62,638 bases of DNA from Butyriboletus loyo (Eukaryota; Basidiomycota; Agaricomycetes; Boletales; Boletaceae), in contig JBBPSI010000149.1 in the NCBI GenBank assembly GCA_038093515.1, positions 1-62,638 on the forward strand. Direction: 5' to 3'. Positions within the stretch are counted from its first letter, which is position 1. Every line of letters starts with the position of its first letter. Under the pieces are notes generated by a model that made no database searches, was not told the DNA's origin, and was given only the letters and a program-made list of their open reading frames with translations. A program made the position numbers and the translations under genes. Positions 9,401 through 19,575 of this stretch are shown in pieces.

Positions 9401-12400
9401 GCAGCACAAGGGATACTCATCAGCACCATTCTCATTCCAATTCACATCCAGACACTTACAGGCTATGTATCAATGGGGGGAAAATAGGAGGAATGGTGAT
9501 CAGCACCATTCTCATTCTAATTCACATCCAGCCACTTACAGGCTAAGTATCAATGAGGGGAAAATAGGAAGAATGGTGATCAGCACCATTCTCATTCCAA
9601 TTCACATTCAGCCACTTACACGCTATCAATGGGGGGAAATAGGAGGAATGGTGATCAGCACCATTCTCATTCCAATTCACATCCAGCCACTTACATGCTA
9701 TCAATGGGGGGAAATAGGAGGAATGGTGATCAGCACCATTCTCATTCCAATTCACATCCAGCCACTTACATACTATCAATGGGGGGAAATAGGAGGAATG
9801 GTCATCAGCACCATTCTCATTCCAATTCACATCCAGCCACTTACATACTATCAATGGGGGGAAATAGGAGGAATGGTCATCAGCACCATTCTCATTCCAA
9901 TTCACATCCAGCCACTTACATGCTATCAATGGGGGGAAATAGGAGGAATGGTCATCAGCACCATTCTCATTCCAATTCACATCCAGCCACTTACAGCCTA
10001 TCAATGGGGGGAAATAGGAGGAATGGTGATCAGCACCATTCTCATTCCAATTCACATCCAGCCACTTACAAGCTATGTATCAATTGGGGGGAAATAGGAA
10101 GAATGGTGATCAGCACCATTCTCATTCCAATTCACATCCAGCCACTTACACGCTATCAATGGGGGGAAATAGGAGGAATGGTGATCAGCACCATTCTCAT
10201 TCCAATTCACATCCAGCCACTTACAGCCTGTCAATGGGGGAAAATAGGAGGAATGGTCATCAGCACCATTCTTATTCCAATTCACATCCAGTCACTTACA
10301 GGCTATCAATGGGAACAATGCTTATTAGCAGCATTCTCATTTCAAATCCACATCTGGCCACACACCAACTATCAATTGGAGAGCAGCACAAGGGATACTC
10401 ATCAGCACCAATTTCATTTCAAATCCACATCAGACCACTTACAAACTATCAATGGGAGAGTAGCAGGAGAGATGTTCATCAGCACATTCTCCTTTCAATC
10501 AATATTAGTCCACCTACATCCTATCATTGGGAGAGCAGCAGGAAAAAACAGAGGAAAAATACCAATCCATAACAGGATGCTCATCAGTATCATTCTTACA
10601 TTAAATCCATGTAAGACCACTTACATCCTATGAATATGGGAGTAGAGGAGGCATGTGTGTCAACAAAACTTTCACTTCAGATGTATTTACCATAGATTAC
10701 TTACTTGCTATGAATGAGAGTGCAATATGAAGGATGTTTATCATCAGCTATCTCATTTTAATTCCACATCAGAGTCCTTACAATCTTTCAATTGAAGAGC
10801 AGTACAGGGTGGATTCATCAGCAGTGCTTGGATTTTATATCCAGAGAGAAAACTTACCAGCTATGAAAGGAATGTACAGCATATAGGCCCATAGTCAACA
10901 CCTTGTTTCAGAATGCATACTTGATCACCTACAAACTATCATGGAAATGGCAGTTGTTGAGATGGACACAAAGTCATCAATAAAGTTATATTTTTCATCC
11001 ATATGCCACTTACTTTCTTTATATTAATGGATATGAAAGTATTAGTTTTGTGTCTTTCAGGTATAATCAGACCACTTACTTCCTATCATATTACATCAAC
11101 ACAAACATCAATCTGTTAGCCAGATTCTTTCTTAGTGCATTTCAGATCACTTACTCTCTAATGATACCAAAATAGCAATAGGCATGAACAAATCCATTAT
11201 TAATGTGCTGATTTGCATGTATTCCTGTGTGACTTACTCCCTTTGAAATCAAATCCTTGATAAACAGGAACTCATATTTTCAAGTCTGCATTAGATTACT
11301 CACCAGCTATTAATGCAAGAGTGATAGAATAGGTTAAATGATTTTTTTGTTTTGATATACCACTTACACCCTGTTAGTATGTGAGCTTATCATAACTTCA
11401 ATGCATAATGTATCACATACTCTCTTCATGGACAGAATTAAACAATCAATCAGTAAGCTCTTTTTGATTTCATGTTATGTTAATTACCTAGCCATCCATC
11501 AATATCATTCAAGCATAATAATATTTTCATCCCAATAATTTTTGAATGACTTAAATTCTTACCTTTGTGTGTGGAAACCAACTTGCCAATGCTTCACCCA
11601 GATTGAGATTTTGCTTTTGAGCAGTCCTGGACTCAGCATAAGGTACCAAGACACTTCATGGTATCAATATACTATGCTTTACACCCAGAACATGGTTCAC
11701 TTACTGTCTGACTGCATACTCAATGCAGAGCAGGATATTCTTTTCCTGTGCTGTAACCAACAACATCTGCAGTGATGCATCATTCAATGCAGCTGCAGTC
11801 TCTCTCAGCAATGTGTGACATCCTGTGTCAGATGTATCCATGTCTGGAAATATGATTAATACAAGAGAATAGAGATGAGAGCATATATGTACAAACTTTC
11901 CAGCTTCACATATGCCTGTGGGGGGAATACCATATTGCTCAGATCCTCCCATATATTTCTCTTGGCAAAGATTTCTTCAGCATGCTGCCTCTGCTTCACA
12001 AGTTGATCTTCTAGAGGCTGATTTAGATAGTTAGGCTGAAATGCCTGTATGATAAGTGCATCCCATTTGGTAAATAGCACAATCACTGGCACTAATACCC
12101 AAACCAATCAGCTCAGACAGCATTATCATGAAAAATTATCACCTTTTCTGGTGTCACATTCACAGAAGAACCTTTCTTCTGCAACAGTGATAGCACGATG
12201 ATGTTGATCCATTGGAATGCAGTACCTGCTTGTATAAGAGTCATCAGGACCTAGTAAAATAATGCCCACTCACCAGATGGCATGAATTCGCTTTTCAAGG
12301 AAAGTTGTACTGGCACGCTCCGTGATGAAGTCCTTTGTCTTGTCGAACTCATCCTCACGACCAGCCTCAAAACCAGCAGAGTCATGGAAGACAAATTTCC

Positions 12401-13040
12401 CGTTGCTTTTGAAAACCATCTCATAATTGATATCATGGAGTCCACGCTGTGAAACACGAGACGGCTTGCAAAAGCACTGCAAATGACATGGACGTAGCCA
12501 TGACACTCACCTCCCTGGATCCCTGGATCGCAAAGTCAACCTGATCACACGTCAACGGCATTAGCATCCGGTATATCTCAGCTTTATCAACCCTACCTTT
12601 TCCCCTTGATGGTGGATCTCCGGATCTTCCGTCGCGTTGCATATGCTCTGAAGGATGGTCGTCTTGCCGGCATTCGCCCTGCCGATGATGAGGATTCTAA
12701 ATCGTCCAAATTTCTCCATGAGATCCGGGTCAACATGTTGCATGAACGTCCGCATGTCGGCAGCACTCGAGTTATCGGGGTGCGGCTCGAGAGAGGTAGG
12801 ACCTGTGACCTGTTCCTTGGGCGCATCTGAATCTTTGTGCTGTATCTCAAGGGCCAGAGCATCGGCGCCTTTGGCTTGGGTCAGGAGAACGTCTGAATCG
12901 CTGGGGACTGCGTTGGGTTGCATATTGTGTGTATGGGAATGCTGGGAACTTGAAGGCGCCGCAGACGAATCTCTACTGGCGAAGCCGGATCGGAGGCGTC
13001 GAATTCGTTGATTTAAGGCCTTCATCGCGGGAGTGGCCAA
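6485..13040 (-). CDS. P-loop GTPase with a long run of single-codon exons
   Basis: G-domain protein of a family common in Agaricomycetes. G1 is GRANAGKT, G3 is DSAGFEAG, G4 is FTKWDAL; a HAIWYCIPMD segment lies between G3 and G4. Ordinary exons on the minus strand: 13040-12597, 12540-12511, 12446-12274, 12225-12143, 12091-11897, 11843-11705, 11626-11563. They join in frame and end with SWFPHTK in phase 0. Next come about 58 exons of one codon each (11423 down to 7071). Normal exons resume in phase 0: 6970-6944, 6914-6849 (ending RPWWH), 6799-6751 and 6702-6485. These code for TERIVLQRGIGLILLLQYS and a C-terminus ending KQHPLCR-stop. The predicted length is about 550 residues. Substrate and role are unknown. 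The conserved ends imply a working gene; inclusion of the microexons is inferred from splice signals. Confidence 0.8.
7071..7939 (-). other. Single-codon exons, diverged downstream flank (11 units)
   Basis: Same AG-NNN-GT arrangement after the array in transcript order. Lowest coordinate and codon: 7868 GCA, 7793 CAA, 7719 GAA, 7642 GAT, 7546 TTT, 7462 GCA, 7392 AGG, 7312 AAT, 7202 CTG, 7138 GAT, 7071 GAG. Donors are GTAAGT, GTATGT, GTGAGC, GTGAGT, GTAAAT, GTAAGC and GTAAGA. The three units nearest the array still resemble its consensus; those below 7650 do not. The last intron (7070 down to 6971, acceptor CATGCAG) leads in phase 0 into the 27-nt exon 6970-6944. Confidence 0.7.
7940..10302 (-). 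repeat. Tandem intron-codon array, 75-bp unit, about 32 copies
   Basis: The standard unit is 75 bp: a 72-nt intron (donor GTAAGTGG, a CTGAT branch-like site, a C/T-rich tract, acceptor TTGATAG) plus one codon. Lowest coordinate and minus-strand codon: 7940 CAT, 8015 GCT, 8090 GCT, 8165 GCT, 8240 GAT, 8315 CTT, 8395 CTT, 8475 CT only, 8549 GAT, 8624 GCT, 8688 CCT, 8763 CTT, 8841 CTT, 8920 CTT, 8990 CCT, 9065 GAT, 9140 CTT, 9233 GAT, 9308 CCT, 9384 TTG, 9460 CCT, 9540 CCT, 9620 CGT, 9695 CAT, 9770 TAT, 9845 TAT, 9920 CAT, 9995 GCT, 10070 CTT, 10150 CGT, 10225 GCT, 10300 CCT. Introns are nearly identical while the codon varies. The long open frames across the array in other frames follow from a unit divisible by three. 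Confidence 0.9.
10303..11562 (-). other. Single-codon exons, diverged upstream flank (15 units)
   Basis: Each unit reads acceptor AG, exactly three bases, then a GT donor, on the minus strand. Lowest plus-strand coordinate and minus-strand codon: 11421 AGA, 11368 GGT, 11304 CTG, 11238 GGA, 11155 AGA, 11080 GAA, 11014 AAA, 10933 TTT, 10858 CTG, 10782 ATT, 10705 CAA, 10625 GAT, 10518 GAT, 10443 TTT, 10366 TTG. Donors are mostly GTAAGT, with GTAAGG, GTAGGT, GTGAGT, GTATGT and GTGTGT variants. Intron bodies between 10600 and 11420 share little with each other or with the core array, yet the AG-NNN-GT spacing holds. No codon is a stop. One expected junction (11482-11489) has acceptor and donor abutting with no exon between. 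Confidence 0.7.
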
Positions 13041-14565
13041 GAAAGCCCAGAGATGAATGAAACACGACTGGATAGCTTTGGAGGTGGTGGATGCGAACGC
13101 TGGACACCGTGCTGTTGACGGGAAATGCCGCGCACTACCTAATCGAGCAAAGATAGCCCCTTTTTCACTTAAGGGTTAACAGTCAAACAGAAGAAACTTT
13201 GTAGTGCGGAAGAGTCGTAGAATTACTCCATTCAAGAGGAGTGGATGATATATACATACCTTTGGAGGTGCGTCCCAGACTGTAAAAGGCGCAAAAGGCA
13301 AATGCGAGTGGGAAGCGGTGAGCGTTGGCATGAAACGTGCGTCTGGTATATCGCGTTCTTCTTTTCTGTATTACTATCTCAGTTGAGCGCACTGGCTCAG
13401 CCACTGTTCGGTGAGAAGACTGAACATGTAACTTACATGCCACACTCCTCAGAACAGCGGCCCTCCGAAGATCCTGTCTGAATCGCGCGAAGATGCTCGT
13501 GCATATACAGTGGGGTTAGTGCAAGAAGGTCAATTTAGACCATCCCTGGGGTTGGGACACCGTACTGACGTGCCAAACAATCGTGCTGTCGCCACTTGTC
13601 ACTCGCGGGTGGCTTCCATCATATGTTGTCCCCTTATGTGTAGCAACGACAGCGTACGAAAGTTTACTGTTGCACTACTATCCATTGTCATCCCGAACGA
13701 CAGCGGGCAGCCTTGATCTAACCTACTAAGCTAGTACATGAAAGACTCGGAAGCGCAATGACAAAGGCTTCGCTTGCCGGTGGGGGACGCTCGGTTGCAA
13801 GATTTGAAGAAACTTTCAACTACAGTTCAAGCCCGTGTAACTGGGCAACATCCATCTCGAACAGATTCCAGCGTAACCACGAATATGATATTGTCCCGCC
13901 AGGTTCATCCAATACCTCGGTCTACTTTCGAATCTGACTAGGCGAGTAACTCTACTCCGCTGGCATCAATATCATTTCATCATGATGGTCCTAAAAACCT
14001 CTCTTTCCTTGGAAAAACTTTGAACGCGACTTGGAAGAGTCAGAGCAATGTCGTCGTCAACGTTCACCAAAAGCTTTGTCACCCAGAGTCAGGTGAGGGA
14101 TCGGAATGAAAGAAAGAACGAACAACTTGCAATCTTTGAGTTAAGAATAAGAATGGGACGCAAGTCCCCTGGGAAGAAAACGTACGGTTGTATCATACAA
14201 GCTGTGGAGACTGGTGCAAGCGAAATCCATTGTATTCGGCACGAGCTTCTCAGATTCAAACTCAGAACTGTCCCTAGGACTGATCAACACGACGAGTTTG
14301 AATTGCAGGGTGCTCTTACTGCTGAAAGACGTCGGATGCAGACTTGTAGTGCTCATACTGAGAGACGTTGCGACTACAGCGAATAACGGGACGATCGTGA
14401 CAATCGTAGGACTATGAAAAGAAACGTGATGCAATCAATGGCGGTGTGTTGTTTTTATCCATATTCTGCTGCGGTGGGGGCTTGGCCTATCAGCAGGAAC
14501 TTCTGAATGTGACTCTTCTGCGCAGCCCTTGACGGTGAGAGTCAATAAAAGGGACCTGATGCGCA
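13041..14565. other. Intergenic region between GTPase and sedolisin
   Basis: This holds the presumed upstream region of the minus-strand GTPase gene and the region where the prodomain start of the plus-strand sedolisin should lie. Short open frames are present, but none shows a family motif or consistent splice structure. I see no promoter motif I would defend. Confidence 0.5.
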
Positions 14566-16790
14566 CGAGCACCAGATGTTCTCTATCTGTTCGCACTGAT
14601 GGCACCCCATCCCGAGACGCTGGATGTGGTCGGCGAATGGTTGTCTTCACATGGCATCGAGGAAGAACATCTTTATCGTTCATCGGCGCAAGACTGGGTT
14701 ACCATTCGCGTCCCAGTTTCCCTTGCGGAGGAAATGCTGGACACGGTGAGCTTTATGATTTTCTTCCTATCTTAATACCCACACGGAGGAATCCAGAGAT
14801 ATGACATCTACATTCACTCGGACAGCGGCGAAAGTGTCGTGAGAACGACCAGCTACAGTCTTCCAGAGAACTTGCACCGACACATTGAGCTGATCCAACC
14901 TACAACAATGCTCACTCGCCTCAGGCCGTTCAGGAGTACTCTGCATTGGTCAACCATGGCGTCGGCTGGCTTGTCAAGTCCGTCCACCGGCACGCTTACC
15001 GGGCCGGCCGGAAACCCAGTCGATGCCAGCTGCAACAGCACGGTATGACAGTACGATGTGGTATCTGGACCCGTCCAACGACTTGGTTCCATAGATTACT
15101 ATCACCTGTCTCAGACAACTTTACAACGCTGTCGGATACAACACCTCTGCCACAAACGGCAACAAGATCGCGATCACCGCTTACGCCAAAGAGTACGCCA
15201 ACAACCAGGATTTGCAGCAATTCTTTCAGCTGGATAACCCTGCAGCATATGGGTCCAACTATACCTTTGTGTCCATTAATGGTAGAAATATCTTATACTT
15301 GGACAACAACCAGCTTGCTGACAATATGCTCCAGGTGGCTTGAACAACCAGACTTACACAGCTGCTGGCATTGAAGCTAACTTGGATACTCAGTTTGCTT
15401 ATGGACTGACGTACCCGACTCCCGCAACTTTCTACTCGACTGGCGGTTCACCTCCTTACATTCCTGACGCAGTCACTCAGATAGATTCTAACGAACCATA
15501 TGCTAACGTTTGTTCCGTCTCTTATCCACTACAGTATTTCGCCTGAGTTCTATCATCGTTGATCACAGTGGTTGGACTATTTGTTATCTCAAGAACACCT
15601 CCCTCAGACGATCTCGACCAGTTATGGCGACAGCGAGCAGACAGGTACCTTCGTCGAGTTCCTTGGCTGGCGTACTCTGACCACAGACAGTCCCACGCAG
15701 CTATGCCGTCCGTGTCTGTTCTGGTTTTGCGTCCCTTGGCGCCCGCGGCGTCTCCCTCTTGTTCGGGTCCGGTGACGGCGGTGTCGGAGATGGGGATGCA
15801 GACCTAGCGACTCAAAAATGCTTCACCAACACTGGAACCAGCAGGACTGTATTCCTCCCCCAGTTCCCCGCCGCTTGCCCATAGTGAGTGTTCCACAACG
15901 AGGTTGTAGCATACTCTTATTGGTTTCAAATGCACGCAGCGTGACATCCGTCGGAAGTACCAATTACATTCCTGAAAGTGCGGCCTTGTTCTCTGGGGGA
16001 GGGTTCAGCAACTATGTGTGTTGATCTTGATAACCATTTTCTACCGTCATGCTGATCAATTCTGTCACCAGTTCTCTCGACCCGAATACCAGGATGTGGC
16101 AGTACGCAAGTACTTGAAGACACTCGCTCCCGGAACTTATAAGGGTCTGTACAACCCGTGAGGTTTTTCTCACTTGTTTGCACGACCAAAGCTAACGAAC
16201 GATGTTCTAGCAACGGCCGTGTAAGCACCCATTCATCCCAAATGACGGATGTAGCCTAGACTCTGCCCATTCATACCTCCTGCACAGGGTATCCCCGACG
16301 TCGCTGCGCAAGCGTTGAACTTTCTCATCGTCCACCAAGGCAGGACCCTCCGTGTCGTCGGGACGTCCTGTGCCTGTCTTCGTCACCATACTCAACGATG
16401 CGCGGATGAGTGCTGGTAAGCCTGCGTTGGGCTTCTTGAACCTGTGGCTATACGAGTCGGGGTACGGTGGATTGAACGACATCACGAAACCCTGGGTGTG
16501 GCACGGAGGACTTCAATGCAACTGTCGGTTGGGATCCCGGTACGTCCATTGTTTTTGTCCCACCCCACCTTGGCGCGTCGCTGCTTTCGGGTCATTCTCA
16601 GTGGATACCGGAGCGGACAGATCTACAAATCAATATGTGGAAATGGGCCACCGAGTTTGAAAGTTGATTGACATGACCTCCATCTAGTGACCGGTCTCAA
16701 CACGCCCAACTTTGAGAAGTTGTTGAATGGCCGCTTGAATCACACACTTTTTGGAACGAATATGGTAGGACACAAAGGACTTTTGCGTGG
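14566..16790 (+). pseudogene. Sedolisin (tripeptidyl-peptidase, S53), N-truncated and frameshifted
   Basis: Secreted acid serine-carboxyl protease family. Visible in order: the end of the prodomain (ALMAPHPETLDVVGEWLSSHG, 14594-14655), the linker TTSYSLPENLHRHIELIQP, catalytic Glu and Asp in AGIEANLDTQ (about 15366-15393), [25 protein letters not shown], the oxyanion Asp in [23 protein letters not shown], and the Ser motif VVGTSCA (16350-16370). Just after GTSCA the frame shifts: the expected S-P-VFVTILNDA continues one frame over. A second shift lies near 16490, where NPGCGTEDFNATVGWDP is recovered in another frame. No signal peptide or start exon is visible upstream. It is most likely a pseudogene; two sequencing indels are the alternative. 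Confidence 0.65.
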
Positions 16791-16799
16791 ACGTATAAC

Positions 16800-17259
16800 T
16801 TGCGACTGCACATGGATGTGGAGTTACTAGTTTTTATATGAAAAAAATGGCGATTTGGAGCCATCATGGTCTCGTTTGCATGTCATTGCTGATCAACTTG
16901 ACTGTACCGTGGTCCCGTTTCGAGAGTCATTTTTGAAGTCTCGGGTCCCCTGTACGCTCCGGCTGAGCTGGCACGAGCCTGAGTCCGGACTGTGTAGTAT
17001 AGGTTCGGAGTAGTGTACATCCATGCCTCGGTCCTGGAACATCCGATCGACATGACGCAAGTTCAAAACGGTATGGAGGACGTTTGATGATGGATGGTCG
17101 TTTGTCAAGAGCGCGTACCGCTAACCAAGTTCAAGTTCAAGTGAGGCCACTTGATGACCATAGGCCAACGTGACCGTGACATAACGCGACGCGTTTCATT
17201 TCCCAGCCATCGTACTACACTGAATCTGTGCCAACTTTAAACTCGGGAACGAACGATAA
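16800..17259. other. Intergenic, no feature recognised
   Basis: Lies between the sedolisin remnant and CMR1. No supported gene; it should contain the CMR1 promoter and 5' UTR. Confidence 0.4.
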
Positions 17260-19575
17260 ATGACAGAAATATCAGCCTAGTAAGCAATCGCCCCGGCAAC
17301 GCATGATACCAGCGTATCTAACACGACTCGATACAGCGAAAAAGAACGCGAGGCAAACATTGCCCGCAATCGTGCTCTTTTGGAACAACTCGAGCTCAAG
17401 GATGCCGTCGCGACCCTCGGCGTGCCAACCAAGCCAAGGCCCGCTCCAAAACCTAAAGCAAAGCCAATTCCGGCCGCTAAGAGGATCAAGCGCGAATGGA
17501 CAGAGGAAGCGCCGCCGCGTCGACAGAGTGCACGCCTACGGAAAGTTGAAGACGTGGTCGACCCCAATGAGACCCATGCGCAGAAACGGAAGCGCATGGC
17601 CGAAGCTGAGGAGCGCCAATTGAAGGAGGAGGAGGAACGTATCTTGGCAGAAGAGCAGGCGCGTTTGGCGAAGCGTCCCAGGGCGCAGGATCTTAACCTC
17701 GCCGTGCTCACGTCATCCGAGGAACTGGTAGATGAAGAGATGAGCGCTTTACGACGTTCGCTGCAGGCCATCACGAACAAATCTATTCCGAGGAGTACAG
17801 GAAACGTGGATGCATGGGTATATGAAGGCGACAAACGTGACGAGAAGGACGTGCAGGAGCTGAGGAAGAGGCTTGGAAAGATGAAAATTATTTCGAGAGC
17901 AAAAGTGACGCAAGATCGTGTCTATTGTGCGATATATCATCCGGAACCCACCAAGGACCTGATATTTTTTGGAGGTAAACGAATTGGGCTTGGTTTGTCT
18001 CTCTCATGACACTTTCATAGACAAGCACGGGCAACTTGGCATTTGGGATGCACGGGCCCCCACTGAGGAAGTGGCAGACGAAGACGACGATGTTACCCAT
18101 GCTAATGGAGAGTCAGGGGGTAAGTATTGGCGTCTTCAGCAACACTGGCCTGCCACCGCCAAATCCTCCATTTCGTCTATAAGGATAGACCCAATAGACT
18201 CACATAGCGTAGGTCTGCTCCATCTCAGCCTGTAATCACTTTTTCTCATCATCTACCACCAGTTATACACGACATCTTACGATTGTACTATTCGACAATT
18301 TTCTTTTGTCTCAGGCATTTCCCATCAAATATACTCTTCTTCGGACGCCCTGATCACTTCTCTTGAACTGATCCCTTCCGGGCATGAAATGTGGATATCC
18401 GATGCCTCTGGAGGCGTGACCCATTTAGATCTTCGGGAAGGTCCCAGTCGTGCTCGCTGGTACGGGCTGTCGGAACAAAAAATAGGGAGTGTCAGCATAA
18501 ACCCAACTAGTCCCCATCTGATCTTGACGGCTTCAAACAGCCGGTCTTTAAAGTAAGAGAATTCGCATTTCGTCTCTCATCCTTGATCAACTTGCGGGCG
18601 CAGGATATGGGACACTCGAAAACTAGATGCCCTCACGACCCGAAAACATGGAGGTGGTGGTGCCACTTCACCCTCATCCTCACCACCATCTTCCCCTTCA
18701 AATCCCTCTTCTGATCCCCTCGAATTCGACTTTGATAGGATCCAGAAATTTATCGAGTCGAAAAAAGGGAGCGGCGCACTTCGCGGCGAGCACGCTCACG
18801 GAAAATCTGTCACCTCGGCGTACTGGGATCCCAGAGGGCGAAGTATCGTGAGCACCAGTTACGACGACACCTTGAGGAGTGGGTACAGGCTCGACAGTTC
18901 GTGCTGGTTTAGTGCTGACGATGTTGACGGGCAGTTTGGGAGCTCGACGCGGGGAAGTACGATTCTTCTCCCGTCTTCCCTGCATTTACGCCATTCAGTC
19001 GAATAAGACACAATTGTCAGACTGTAAGCAGCAGGCATTCGCTTGTTTCTAACGTTGGAGACCGGTGATTGACGCTTGTGTTCAGGGGAAATGGTTGACG
19101 CTTCTGCGCGCCATATGGAGCCCCAACCCGAATGTCTACCCCCATTTCACGGTACGTAGCATCCATCGAATAAACATGGTTGAGCCATCATACCGACCTA
19201 CGTGATGTACATCAGGTCGCGAACATGGATCACTCCCTCCAGATTTATTCCTGCAAAGTACGTCTTTTCCATCGACTCGAGACGTCTGGGTACCCACTGA
19301 CATTCATACCTCCGATTGCCCATTTACTGAATGACTATCCAGGGGGAACTCGTCGCCAAGTTGTCAGACCCAGAGTGGTATGTCTCCCATTCATTCATCT
19401 TTTTTTTTTTTAGACGCCTTCGTCTCATCGAGCGAGCGATCCGATCTGGACGCTACTATGTAGGATCACTGCGACTCAGGCTGTCACGTGTTCACATCCG
19501 AGCGTTGTCGAGCGGTGTGCGACGGGCAATGGAAGCGGGCGCTGTGTGTTGTGGGCGCCGCCCGATTTGGAGTAA
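17260..19575 (+). CDS. CMR1: CMR1-like WD40 DNA damage-binding protein
   Basis: CMR1/WDR76-type WD40 propeller that binds chromatin and takes part in the DNA damage and replication stress response. The start is ATG at 17260. A 20-nt coding start (MTEISAY) joins by an intron to EKEREANIARNRALL. A basic N-terminus with SARLRK is followed by a charged coiled-coil-like stretch (AEAEERQLKEEEERILAEEQ). WD blades show as IFFGDKHGQLGIWDAR, YTTSYDCTIRQFSF, HEMWISDASGGVTHLDLREG, HLILTASNSRSLKIWDTRK and STSYDDTLRIWELD. The conserved RHNCQTGKWLTLLRA is followed by NPNVYPHFT. The C-terminus is SVVERCATGNGSGRCVLWAP and TAA at 19573-19575. About nine introns, all short. No frame problem found. Confidence 0.88.

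Noticed and set aside
7785..10285. Minus-strand open frames reading a repeated WLDVNWNENGADDHSSYF-like peptide
   Set aside because: These frames read straight through the GTAAGT donors and the acceptors. The peptide would be the translated introns. It is possible only if the introns are retained.
7940..10302. CRISPR-like array
   Set aside because: Regular repeats with a short variable part are present, but the variable part is three bases and the sequence is a eukaryotic gene with splice signals.
8925..10633. Long plus-strand open frames (up to 390 codons) through the repeat array
   Set aside because: The unit is 75 bp, a multiple of three, so any stop-free frame of one unit stays open. The product would be a pure short-period repeat with no start context, and the minus-strand splice pattern explains the array better.
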